A stretch of DNA of 24,038 nt, taken from Chara braunii (taxonomy: Eukaryota > Streptophyta > Charophyceae > Charales > Characeae). The notes under the pieces are model-generated. The model made no database searches, had not been told where the DNA came from, and saw only the letters and a list, made by a program, of their open reading frames with translations. Positions 8,461 to 18,753 of the stretch are shown here, in pieces (within the stretch, counting starts at the first letter, position 1; the number at the start of each line of letters is the position of its first letter). Location: assembly GCA_003427395.1 (NCBI GenBank), contig BFEA01001100.1, positions 51,773 to 75,810 of the forward strand. Reading direction: 5' to 3'. Both the position numbers and the translations under genes were made by a program.

Positions 8461-10978
8461 CTACATTATCTGTTGAGAAGAGAGGAGGGGCTTGTTACCT
8501 TGCCAAAGCTATGATGGCCGAGTGGAACAGCCACTGCTTAGTGAGAGCGGGTCTGGAGTAGCGACCTACGCTCGTCTCGCGTTAAGCAGAGTCATCATAT
8601 TTGTAAGGGTGCGAATTCGCTATTCGTTGCCTTAATAGGTATGAATGGGGTTGTCCATCTGACCATGATTAAAGTCGGTGAGGTGCAAGCGCTGGAATCA
8701 GAGAGGGATGCGGTGAGGCTTGATCTTTTGAGTGGGGCTAAGGAGTCAAGATGTTATCTTATGAGGATTACACCGCCTCTCTGTAATATATGCTTCGCTT
8801 AAGAATTGAAGGGGTAACAATTGTAGCATGTTATTTACTCATTGCTAGTCTTGCTTCTGCCTTATAGAATATGAAATACATTGTTGAGAGTTACCCCGTT
8901 ATATGACTGACAGTTGAGTTGGCTTCATGCTGTTGTTTATAAATTTTGTCGTAATCTTCAGTTACAACTCTTGCCAATAAGTTGTGCCTATTATGTTGTG
9001 ATTATTGTTGTAAGTATTTATTATTCATCATGGATTGTACTGCATTCTGGATTCATGTTTGGAGTAATCGCTTATGCGACATACGTATATTGTGTCCTTC
9101 TTTGATAATAAAAACCATAAGTGGTTAATACCTAAGTTATGATTTGCTGGATTTATAAGTAAATATTTATGTTTTATTTTAGGTGGATATTTATTTAAAG
9201 ACTCTCTTCAGTAACGCCGTTGTACTGAATAGATCCTTATATGTGCTCTCATGATGACAACGACTTAAATTTTGTAGGGATATATTCTACATTAGATTTA
9301 ACTCCCTTCGAGACTCGACCCTAACGCCACTCGATGTAGTTCAACAGGTGACGGGGTCGAGGGAACTCGAGATGGAAGGTTCTCAAGGGAAGATTGGGGC
9401 AGAGGTCGCAGCAGAGGCCGCAGTGAAGGAATGAGAAGGGGGATATGCAAGGCACACGTGCGGGTTGTTGTATGACCTGTATGTGGACCAAAGATTCGTA
9501 CCCCATGGCCAAGGACTAAGGAGCTTGGTCAATATCGTTGATGCTTATGCAAGCTCCCACGATCCAGATGATAGGGTTGTAGATTGGGATGAGGTTCGGG
9601 CAGTAGCATGGCGATAGAGGATGCCCTTGTGTTTTACCGAAGTACGTCCCTCATGAACTTGTGTATATACGTGTGCATGGGAGCCAAGGTAGAAGGCTAA
9701 CTGGTTGTGTGATTCCGGCCCTTTGTTTTAGTTTACAGGATCTTGACTATATACAGAACGCGTTGGAAGAGGTGTATATAAGTCTTTAGTCCATTGTGTG
9801 TATATGTCAAATCATAATAGGGCTCATGTTAAATTGGATAAGTAAATTTTCAGGCTTTTGCATCTACTCAAGGGTAGATTGGGTAGAGTATGAGAGTGAA
9901 CCTCGTATATGTACAGGCCGTTGAAGATAAGAAACGGATGAGGGAATGGTTTGTAATGTAGATCTGAGCACATCACGAGGTCGTGTAAGGATAGGATCTT
10001 ACAAGGAGGGCTGATTTGATTTTGGTTGTGATATTTGTCCTTCATTAAGACATCTACCTTCATCCAGGAATGTCCTCCTACGATTCAAGATGAATTGATT
10101 ATGTTTTAGGGGCTGAGTTTATTTTTAACCACACCACCCTGAGTTGGGAAAGGGTACACATCTATATGTTTCTATATAGGAGACTTCTTTAAATTGAGTA
10201 GGTCTTGAGTTATGGTTTTAGGGCGCTATGACCTCGAAAGTTAGTGTGCTAAACCTCTTGCTATACGAGTTGTGCTGAGATATGAGAGAGGAGTATGCAC
10301 GACACTTTGATTCGGGGCTGTTGTAAGCTTATGATTGATTGAGACGTGATGGACCTTGTGTTTCGGGTTGGATATTTAGATATGTCTTGGGTTGCTTGGG
10401 TCCCTCCAATGTGAGGGGTGCGATCACGCTTGTTTAGAGCTGCTTCCGTTTAGCTCTGACTAAGGAGGCTATGATTTTTTGGGGCGATACTGGACTACTG
10501 GTGCCAGTTTGAGTTCAAATTGTTCAACTCTATGTATATATATGTAATTGAAAACCATATTGGTTCGTTTTTGAGCTGGGATATTACGCCCCTTAGTGTA
10601 TATTGAGTTGAGATCTTATCTAAGACTATTCCCCTGTATATGATGATCACAATCACTCTCACATGTGTGGTTTTATCCTGATGTATGGTGACTTTGTGTG
10701 AGAGATGTATGAGAAACATCTCATGTGCTGTATATTTTGTGAATGTGAATGGATGTGAATTGTCTACTCTTCGGTATACTCGTGCAGTCTGCCAACGAGC
10801 AGGTAATAGGGCCGGGTATAAGGAGAGGGAGTGCAATCTGTTTTTGTGAACATGTGAGAATCCTAAGGGATTTATGAGTCTTTGAGACTCGAATGCTTGC
10901 CATGCCAGATGTTTATTGTTGAGTTGTGATGAGGACCCATAGGTTGGTCTCTCTGTTTGAGTTGTTTTATAGTAGAGA
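8461..10978 (+). other. Internal region, middle: non-coding, AT-rich
   Basis: About 2.5 kb without a supported gene. Open frames are short and AT-driven, for example a hydrophobic stretch at 8914-9105. A TATATAAG at 9775-9782 resembles a TATA box but nothing downstream suggests a transcript. No tandem repeat or further mobile element is seen. Confidence 0.5.
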
Positions 10979-11084
10979 TCCCAGTCTTTTGCTTATTGAA
11001 AGACTTATCTTCAAATAGGGAAGATATTTTAATGAAAGGTCGTGTGAAACTTCATCCTAAAGAGAGAAGGATGACTGGGAGACC
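10979..11084 (+). repeat. Nested inverted repeats, possible branched RNA fold
   Basis: An outer 8-bp pair (TCCCAGTC 10979-10986 with GACTGGGA 11073-11080) encloses TATCTTC 11006-11012 with GAAGATA 11020-11026 and TCATCCT 11052-11058 with AGGATGA 11068-11074. An alternative pairing GTCTTT/AAAGAC (10984-10989/10999-11004) competes with the outer stem. The last inner arm overlaps the outer arm by two bases. Single copy, so no covariation test is possible here. Confidence 0.4.
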
Positions 11085-12020
11085 TATTGAGTGAGACCTC
11101 CCTCGTGTGACGGGTGGTTAATAGATTCAGTGGCATGGTAAGTTGGGTTTGGATGATAAAGTCTGACGAGGAGGACCAGGTTTTGCTTGGCCATTGGTGA
11201 AATTTTTGTAAAGGTCGCAAAAAACTTCATTGAGAGATGTCATCGGGATGTGTGGTCTTCTTGCTCTGGTCAAGTAAGGGGGCTTTGGCCTTGCGGACCT
11301 GGCGGTGATTCCGTTTTGTGATAGTGGAGAGGCTGTCGTGTTCTCTCTGTGTTGTCCCACAGACGGCTGGTAAATGCCTTTTATGTGTGACAGACCTATG
11401 CGTAGTCCCGCAATAGGCCTGTATTGTTGTGACACACCGTCCAGCCACTTGTGCTAATCTTGGGGCATTTTTAAGAGACCCAACCAGGGGTATAACTGGC
11501 ATCATTGAGGCGCAACCCTTAGTGTTGGCTGCTAGTCGGCGCAACCTGACAGCGGGCCCACGTCTCGCTAGAAGGGGTAAAGACTTAAAGGGGTGTAGCC
11601 ACCCAGGAGGGTTTTACCTGCCGCGGGATGACGTGGGATAAGAGTCGAGTATTTTTTTGAGTCCTGATTGAATGCTTATCAGGAGAAAAAGCCTATCGTG
11701 GCGCAACCTGCAAAGCCACTACCGCTAAAATAACAAACGTGCTGGGCCGCAGATCTGGCATGATCACCCAGGCTACGGTGGGCCAAGATGGAGACCTGGC
11801 CTTCCTTTACAGTCTGTGATGAGATTTATGTGATGGATATATATATATACTTGATTGTGAGAATTATTGAAGGGAGGCGAGAGTGCCTTCTAAGGTCTCG
11901 GTTAGGGCCTGCGTCCTTGGTTATAGCCCTGCTCGCAGGGTAGGGACTAAGGATACCTAACGAGAAGCCGACATTTGTCTAGGACGACGGGGAGAGGACG
12001 GTCGAGAGGCCATTGGGACT
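11085..12020 (+). other. Internal region, distal part: no gene
   Basis: Mixed-composition sequence, GC-richer at about 11230-11640. Overlapping open frames on the minus strand (11029-11544) have no recognisable domain and no support from a second copy. A small CCCTG-CTCG-CAGGG hairpin lies near 11927-11940. Confidence 0.4.
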
Positions 12021-12098
12021 TAAGCTGTATTTTAGTGCCAGTACCCCGGCGTCCTGATGTCAGGACAATGGAGACCCAGGTTAGAATCCTGGCAGCAT
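12021..12098 (+). ncRNA. Degraded tRNA-like sequence (possible tRNA-Asp relic)
   Basis: The 3' part is a good T-arm: CCAGG-TTAGAAT-CCTGG (12076-12092), giving GGTTAGAATCC against the B-box GGTTCGAATCC. TAAGCTG (12021-12027) can pair with CAGCATA (12093-12099) at six of seven positions as an acceptor stem. TATTTTAGTGC (12028-12038) matches the tRNA-Asp A-box region at 8 of 11 bases by eye. The central arm GTCCTGA-TG-TCAGGAC (12051-12066) contains TGTCA, as in the Asp anticodon loop, but the loop geometry is wrong. Not a functional tRNA; could be chance. Confidence 0.3.
12051..12066. repeat. Perfect 7-bp inverted repeat GTCCTGA-TG-TCAGGAC
   Basis: Visible directly. It may be the distorted anticodon arm of the tRNA-like sequence around it, or an independent dyad near the 3' end of the internal region. 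Confidence 0.5.
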
Positions 12099-12219
12099 AA
12101 CGTTGTGTTTAACATGATTTGATGGAGGCCTCAAACCGGAGTCTGTCGGCTGGTCGGATTAATTCCTTTCTCGTCAGCATTTGAAGTTTTGGATGAATTT
12201 ATAGCTTTATGATTTTGTG

Positions 12220-12239
12220 AAGCGACGGGGACGTCGCTT
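12220..12239. repeat. Hairpin just upstream of the 3' LTR
   Basis: AAGCGAC (12220-12226) pairs with GTCGCTT (12233-12239) around a GGGGAC loop, 17 bp before the right LTR. A polypurine tract is expected here. The nearest candidate, GAAGCGACGGGGA (12219-12231), is interrupted and offset, so no convincing polypurine tract is called. Confidence 0.4.
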
Positions 12240-12267
12240 AATATGGTTCGGTAAGCTGTCGGTGTGA

Positions 12268-12285
12268 ATACCCTTACAAGGGTAT
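12268..12285. repeat. Near-terminal inverted repeat of the right LTR
   Basis: ATACCCTT-AC-AAGGGTAT, identical to 349-366 and at the same distance from the LTR start. Confidence 0.6.
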
Positions 12286-13899
12286 CCGCCCTGGTTTTTG
12301 CAGACGACAGGAATAGTTTGGTTTGAAGTTCTAAGTATACCGTGAGAGGCACAACAGTGTCTGTGGTTTACGTTGACTGAATCCTTGACAAGAATAAAGA
12401 GTGTGTGGGCGCGCAGATTTGAGGCGCGCGTGATCTTTTTTTGATTGATGGTTGTGAAAGTCGGCATAGTTGCCGAGCAAATTTTTGTTTTTCTGATTAA
12501 GATAGGATTAAAAGGATTATGTCTCGTGATTGGTGCGCTTGTCGGTGAGTTGTGCGTACGTGCGGAGGACGACATCGACAACAAGGAGGTTTTGGAGTAT
12601 GTTCAGTAGGCCCGCGCATCGCGCAGTGTCCGTTTATTTAGGCGTCCGTCAAAGCTAAACCCAGACTTGGGCCTAGCATTATTGGTTACAGCATCGGACT
12701 CTCTTTAAACAGATTCAGGGATCGAGATCAAGCGGCGATGACGTGGGAATATCAGAGTAGCGTGGAGGGACTGAGGGGTTGAGGGCCTGGCAGGGCTACC
12801 CCCCCTTTGGTTTCGCCGTCGGCGGCGTCGGAGCGGTGCTGGCGGTTCAAAGTTTCTAAATATTTTTATTTTATTGTCGTATCATTATTCTGCTCCAGCG
12901 TTCTTTGACTTAGACGTGATGACGGGTCTAGAAGCCATCACGACAGTCGAGGACCTTAAGCGCGTGCCTTAATTTGATGGAGATAAGGATTCCGGTGTGT
13001 TCGGGACACCGATAAACCCTCTTTATTTTCGCCGGTGCGTAGGAGTGGCGGGGTCCGTGGCCGTGGCTTCCCTCACTTTGCTGCGGGCGTACGGCGTACC
13101 GACCGCTACTTGTCCTAAGAGGCTTGAGCGTGAGCACGCCCGCCGGGGCCCGAAGAAGTGCGGGTTGTGCTTGGGCGGAGCTGCCCAAGGCACTGTGAGA
13201 GAGCACATTGTGGCGCACTGTTTGGGCTGCACCCACGGGATTCTTTTTACCCCGGGTTTTGAAGTCTCAGACCGACATTTGCTACTGCCACGAGGATCGG
13301 GCCAGGCCCATTCAGACCCGTGCCTAGGCTTGCAACAGGCCGACACCAGCGACACAATGTTCAGCAGACTGTGTGGGGCTTGCCCGCTGGGAATCCGAGG
13401 CGGTAAGGAGCTTCGCCTGAGGAGAACGGGTTACGGCAAACTCGGTGGAGGCCCGTAGCAGCACCGTGGGAGTCGCACGACGGGGCTTGGGTACAGGGCC
13501 GGGTGGCTGGTAGTACCGTGCGGGGGACTATGACCGAGCACCTCTAAGTCAGAGTTCGCGTTTGCAGCGGCGACATATGCCTCTCCGGGTGGTATAAGCG
13601 TGTCGAACCGCACTTGCAAAAATCGCCCTTAGAATAGCGAGCGGGCTGGTAAGCGGCACTGCCTCGCAGCTACGGGATCGAGAGCTATGAAGGGGAGGCT
13701 GATACCGGCAAGGTTTAGACGAAGAGAAAAGCGACGGGGCCGGTTGAGCAACGTTAGCAGCGGAATACAAGATAGATAGCGGAGCGCTCGACAGCCCCGC
13801 TGTATCACGTAGTCGAGGCCCGACATGGCAAAGGCAGACAGTGGGCACAGAAAAGGCTAATGCACACGATGCAATCCGCGACCGGATCCAATCGCAAAT

Positions 13900-15350
13900 T
13901 GAGACGAGGAAGGAGCGGAGATGGCAGCAAAGGGGGATGGGAGCTGACCGGGTGAAAAGTGCATAGCGCGCTCAACCCTCAACGGATTCGGGCAAGCCAA
14001 GAGCCGAAGCCGAGGTTTTTTAGGCGGGCGAATCACATGGAGAAGTTAGTTTTGGTGCAAGGTGACTAGATGAGAGGGTTAGTGAGAAAAGGAGTGCACG
14101 GAGAGATGGTAGGAGGTAAGTTGGGCGCAGCTGGAGGATGATAGCTCGCTCCATCCTTCACGTAATCGGGCAAATGACGAGTGGAAACGGGGGATTTTTA
14201 GGCTGGCGATTCCGAATATGGATTCAGATTAGTATAAAAGTTAGTGTATTAAGAGTTAGTAGGAGGAAATGGTGCGAGGAAGAATGGTGGGAGCAGAGAT
14301 GACAAAGGCAAAAATGATGTAGCGTCGCTGTTTTGTGACGGATTTCAGTTAAGTACGAGCCGATTCTCCGTTTTTTGAATGAACGCGAACCTGAATCTAC
14401 CGTTAGTTTTGGCAGTGGGTTAGTAGGATGAACGGTAGTAGAGAGGAGAGCTGCGAGGAATTATGGAGGAAACGAGAAGTGAACAGGGAGTGAAACCGTA
14501 CGGGATTCTGCGACAAGTACATGTGAGGAATGGGCGACAGAGTAGAGTATGGCGGAGCTAAGCAGGGTGCAACAAAGAGGGAACGGCACGCACGATTAAC
14601 GATGGGGGATAGGCAGCGAGGAGACTGTGCCATAGAGAGAGAGGGGGGATGGGCCCAACCAAAACTAGTCGAACTTAGTCGGCATACCGTACAAGATGCA
14701 GGTGAGATGCATACAAAGAAGAGAAACGAGTAATGGTGAAGGTGTGTGTGGCAAAGTGGAGGAGCGCCTGTTTCCACTAGAGAAGCGAGCGAATAAAGAC
14801 TTATTCTAAATGTTTTGGGCTCGAACGATTCTTTTAGTAAGGTTAGTTTGGCTAAAGGATTAGTAGGATAGGAGTTATGGAGAAGGAAGGTCGTACGAAT
14901 GTGAAGGGTAGCGCGGACGCACGAGGTATAGAGAAAGGCAGTGGAGTAAACGAAGTTGGACGGGTTTCGAGCCAAGAGCACTTAAACGCAGGAGCGGAGT
15001 AGTCAAGGAGAGTTGGATACATCGAAAAGAAGGCGACTGATTGAGAGAGAGAGAGAAAGGTCTGTCAGTGAGATCACCATGGGTTAGCCGCGTTTCGTAG
15101 TAAGAAAGACTGAGTCTGAACATGCAGAGGAGGACGCTTGCACTAGAGGGAGAGGAAGAGAGGACGTACCTGCTCACAAACTTGTTGTTGCAGGGGGAAA
15201 TGAGGTCTGTGCGGTGTGGAGCAAGCCAATCAAGGAAGAGCTAAGGGAGCGCAGACTTACCTATTGGTTGGTGTGTCGCTCGTCCCATCAGCCGGAGTAA
15301 TAAGGAGTGAGCCGTAGAGTTGGGGGCTCACCGGTTGGTCAATGCGGAGG
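13900..15350 (+). other. Purine-biased tract of the right LTR
   Basis: Counterpart of 1980-3100, lengthened by the extra 327 bp. It keeps a 192-codon minus-strand open frame (14403-14981) equivalent to the 188-codon frame of the left copy. The (GA)n run is shorter here (about 15043-15056). Confidence 0.5.
13967..14293 (+). other. Segment present only in the right LTR
   Basis: About 327 bp between GTGCATAG and AGAGATGAC has no counterpart in the left LTR. It contains words resembling nearby LTR sequence (for example GGCGATTC, AAGTTAGT, AGTTAGTAGGA). It therefore looks like part of the original purine-rich repeat field, later deleted from the left copy, rather than a foreign insertion. Confidence 0.55.
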
Positions 15351-15534
15351 AGTGACGAACAAACGGCAGGGAGGAGCCTTGGCTGTTAGATGGTGCAAAC
15401 TCATTTCTCTAAACTGGAATAGTGAGCTAGAAGGAGTTGCAGAGTTGTACGCTTGCCCACTAGCTGACGCACTACTGGCCTGCTCGACAGGCTGAATAAC
15501 TGACTGGAACGGTAGATGCGATTACGGGTCAGGG

Positions 15535-15860
15535 TGTTGCTCTGATGCTATGTAAAGCCGCAGAATGCCTCCGTAGTGCTGCTATTTTCAGCAGCTCCTG
15601 TACTCGCTGAAGGTAGTTGTGATTGATGAGCATCACGGCGCTGCTGGCTCGCTGTGACGAACTGCTGCGGGCATACGATTGCCCACTGCTGTATATTGCG
15701 GCTGATTGCTGCATACGATTGAGGACTATTTTGTTGACTGTGCACATTTGCTGCTCCCCCTGACTATACACAGACTGTTGCAAGCGGCTGCTGGCAGCTG
15801 CATATTACGGCATATCGTTGTTGGCCGCCGCTGTATACTGCTGCTGCATTTAAAGACTGA
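15535..15860 (+). repeat. CTG/GCTG-rich degenerate repeat tract, right LTR
   Basis: Counterpart of 3235-3560, with the same irregular TGCTG words and scattered substitutions. Confidence 0.55.
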
Positions 15861-16532
15861 TACAGGCTGTGGAGCAGCGACGATTGGGCTAAGTGGAGGT
15901 GCTGGGATTTAGAGGAATGATCAGGCTGGACGGGTAGGGGGTTAGGGCTGTGATTTGGGAGGTCGTAAGTGGATTGATTTCGGCAGTTCGACATCAGAAG
16001 TTGAACAAGCTGTGACATTGGTTGCCATTGCAGGACCCTCAGGCGAATAAAGGTATCATGGCCCTCTTCTAAAAGTTTAGTTGTCCCCTTCTGGTATCTC
16101 AAGAGTCTGAAACCCCTATCTTCTGCCTTTCTTACTCTAAGTCTAATCCTGTTCTGAGAGGAAGGCGGCAACCAGGATTGCAACCCCTAGGACCGCAACA
16201 AGACTCTGCGGGAGTCAGCCCACTGATTGTGGGAGCTCTGTCGGAACCTACGCGAGGTTGCGGAGGCAGGGAACCATCAGGTAAACTATCTCTATCTGTA
16301 TAACCCACTACACCCATGTTTGCCTATTCCCCCGTAGTCTGATTGGCGTATGCATGAGTGGCCTTATGATTTTTGTTTTCTCTTCAGAACATAACCACAC
16401 CAAGCAAAGGAACGCATGTATAATGCCACTTTCAGCTTCTTTGTTTGACTGAAAGCAGATTGTGGGGTTGCATCTGGGGGAAGGGTGGGAGAAAGGTAGT
16501 TTTGCATGAAGTTTGATTGGGTCAACTAAGGG

Positions 16533-17199
16533 CTGGGCCAGTTCCATAAGTTTAGGAAGACCCAGTGCTATGTTTTATTTTTGAGTTGCCTGAAGAACCA
16601 GACATGTTCCATAAGTTTGGGTGGTCTGGTTGCTCTGACTTGTGAGGGCTGACTGTGGTTGACTTTTCAAGAGTCATTCAAATCCATAAGTTTGGGTAGT
16701 CTGACGGCCTTGTTTACTTAGGGTTTCTATCGATTTCTTTTTGCCTTGGCTTTGAGAGAAATGAATCAGGCTGAGGACCAAGACATGTTCTATAAGTTTG
16801 GGTGGTCTTGGTCCAATGCCACGCACATGCTGGAACCAAATGGATATAATTTGACTATAGTTTACTATTATTCTATCTATGAACAGGCTAGTCAGACAGG
16901 GTTCCATAAGTTTGGTTGGTATGACTATAGCCCATCACCAACTGAAGAGAGTACTAATTAAGAATAAACTTGTGGTAAGAAGGGGCAGACCGAATCTTGA
17001 GCTGAAGGTGATCGGTTCAGTTATATGCTACCTCAAAAGACTAAGTGAAGATAATTATATAAATCTTGGATATTTTAACATTTCAGGGCAACTAGGGTGG
17101 CTTAGTCGTATGCTCAAAGAAGAGAAAAGTTGATGTGTCCTATGTTTGTGTATACTCTATGACTGATCTAGACATGTTCCATAAGTTAAGGTGGTCTAG
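16533..17199 (+). repeat. Array of six constant-loop, variable-stem hairpins (right LTR)
   Basis: Same array as 4238-4899. Stems are: 16533-16539/16559-16565 (one C-A mismatch); 16596-16603/16624-16631 (AACCAGAC, perfect); 16673-16679/16699-16705 (GTCATTC/GTCTGAC, two mismatches); 16775-16784/16805-16814 (GGACCAAGAC, perfect); 16889-16897/16919-16927 (one mismatch at 16921); 17168-17173/17194-17199 (CTAGAC, perfect). The last stem is a full Watson-Crick pair here and a G-U pair in the left LTR. The third copy, nearly lost in the left LTR, is clearer here, which shows that the ancestral array had six units. Confidence 0.8.
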
Positions 17200-17418
17200 C
17201 TTCATGCCTTATGTAAGTTGGGTATAAAGGGGATAAATCATTGAAAGACTTTGAACTATTGTTTGTTAAGTTTACTCTGGTATGGTGAGAGTACTTACCT
17301 TTGTGGCTTGGCCTGCATGTGACTGAGTGAGGCTACTACTTAGTCTGAGTTTCAGGTTGATAGGTAGTTGTTTTAGTTGCTCGCAACGTGCTAGAGCCAT
17401 AGGAGTTGGTTTCAATTC

Positions 17419-17820
17419 CTGCATTTTCGGAACTAAGTTTTTTTACTTAAGTCAATTTCTGCATTTTCTGGGATCTTTTGTTATACTTGGCCTTGTATAA
17501 ATCTTAGTAAGCCACTTTCTCTACGGGAAGCGCTGCCGAAATTTCTAGAAAAGCAAGGAGTTAGTCAGACTTTGTCTTTTTCAAGGTCTAACTTTTCTGA
17601 CTTTTTGGCTTAGTAAAAATTTTGAACATCTCCTTTTCTATAGGGAGTGCTGCCCAAATTTTTGCTAATTCAGGGAGTTAGACAAAATTAAACTTTGAAA
17701 AGTCAAAGTCACTGTAGATTCTGAACTTAGCTTTGTATAATTTATGGAAAGACACTTTTCCTACGGGAAGCGCTGCCGAAATTTTCTTAGTTTAAAGGAG
17801 TTAGATTATATTTTAACAGG
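17419..17820 (+). repeat. Three degenerate direct repeats, right LTR
   Basis: Counterpart of 5119-5520. Two of the three cores read CTACGGGAAGCGCTGCCGAA exactly (17521-17540 and 17761-17780), closer to each other than in the left LTR. Confidence 0.65.
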
Positions 17821-17842
17821 TGGCGATTTTTGCAATCCACTC

Positions 17843-17850
17843 TATATACA
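17843..17850 (+). promoter_or_regulatory. Mutated TATA-like box of the 3' LTR
   Basis: TATATACA at the position where the left LTR has TATATAAA; a probable post-insertion mutation. Confidence 0.35.
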
Positions 17851-18072
17851 GAAGACTCTGTCAGGGTCTACCTTTCTTTGGGCACTTGCTTAGAGGCAGA
17901 CATAAGCTTAGTTTGTAGAAGGGTATTGGGTGAGAGTTTGTTATGGAGTTGTATTCTCCATACACGTATGACTTTAGCTTGGGGATTGGCCTGTTTTGTG
18001 TTACAGGTCTTCTTGATCGATTGATTCANGATTTGGGCTAGATTCACGTTGATCCTACGAGGATCGTCTTCT

Positions 18073-18087
18073 GTTATCACTGATAAC
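18073..18087. repeat. Palindrome GTTATCA-C-TGATAAC, right LTR
   Basis: Identical to 5773-5787. The preceding small inverted repeat is slightly longer here (GATCCT/AGGATC). Confidence 0.45.
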
Positions 18088-18737
18088 CGGTCGGTTGCTG
18101 ATTCGTCGGTTTACAACTCAACTCCAATCCACACCTGACACTCAACCTAAAGGCTTTAGCCTTGTGATTTGAAATGTTTTGTTGTGTTTTCACCCGGGCT
18201 TTATTTGAATGACCATTTAAAAAAAAGTACTGAGTATTTTATTATCTTTGATGTGATTGCAAGTATGTTTGGTGATTCGGACTTTGGATTTGACTGCCTG
18301 CGCTCACATGCATATGTATATGGCTGAGAGGAGGCCCACTGTGACTATGAGAAGTAATCGTCCTATATTAATAACCCTTATTTACATATGTATATACTTA
18401 TGATTTGAGTGTTTCGCGCGGCCTAAGGGGACCACGCGTAGGGGTTAAATAGATCGTGTGGTTGAGAGAAGAGCGAGATCCCCTGTTATCCTTTGCTTTT
18501 TAGATTTCTATGGTTGGACGTCGTTGTCCGTGGCAGTCATCAAAGTCAAACCCCTTGACTTCTCCCGAGACCCTAGATGATGGAGCTGGTCTCCAGGGCC
18601 ATAAGAGACGATCGCCACCACAGGTATGAACCTGTGTACCACCCACTCTCCGCAGGGAGCAGAAGAGGGTGTGGGTTCTCAACCGGACTTGGCGGTTGTC
18701 CAGCGTCGAGAGATTAACCCTCAAGGCTCGTGTCAGC

Positions 18738-18753
18738 CGACACTTGAGTGTCG
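18738..18753. repeat. Inverted repeat CGACACT-TG-AGTGTCG, right LTR
   Basis: Identical to 6543-6558 and again followed by the CCTCG/CGAGG hairpin. Confidence 0.4.

Noticed and set aside
13159-13218. C2H2-like spacing CX2CX11HX3H in an open frame of the right LTR GC-rich module
   Set aside because: The left LTR copy lacks the first Cys, substitutions between copies are mostly amino-acid-changing, and a lone match to so loose a pattern is weak.
18029-18029. Ambiguous base N that might signal a variant
   Set aside because: A single unresolved base in a repeated region is an assembly or polishing artefact; the left LTR has G at the matching place.
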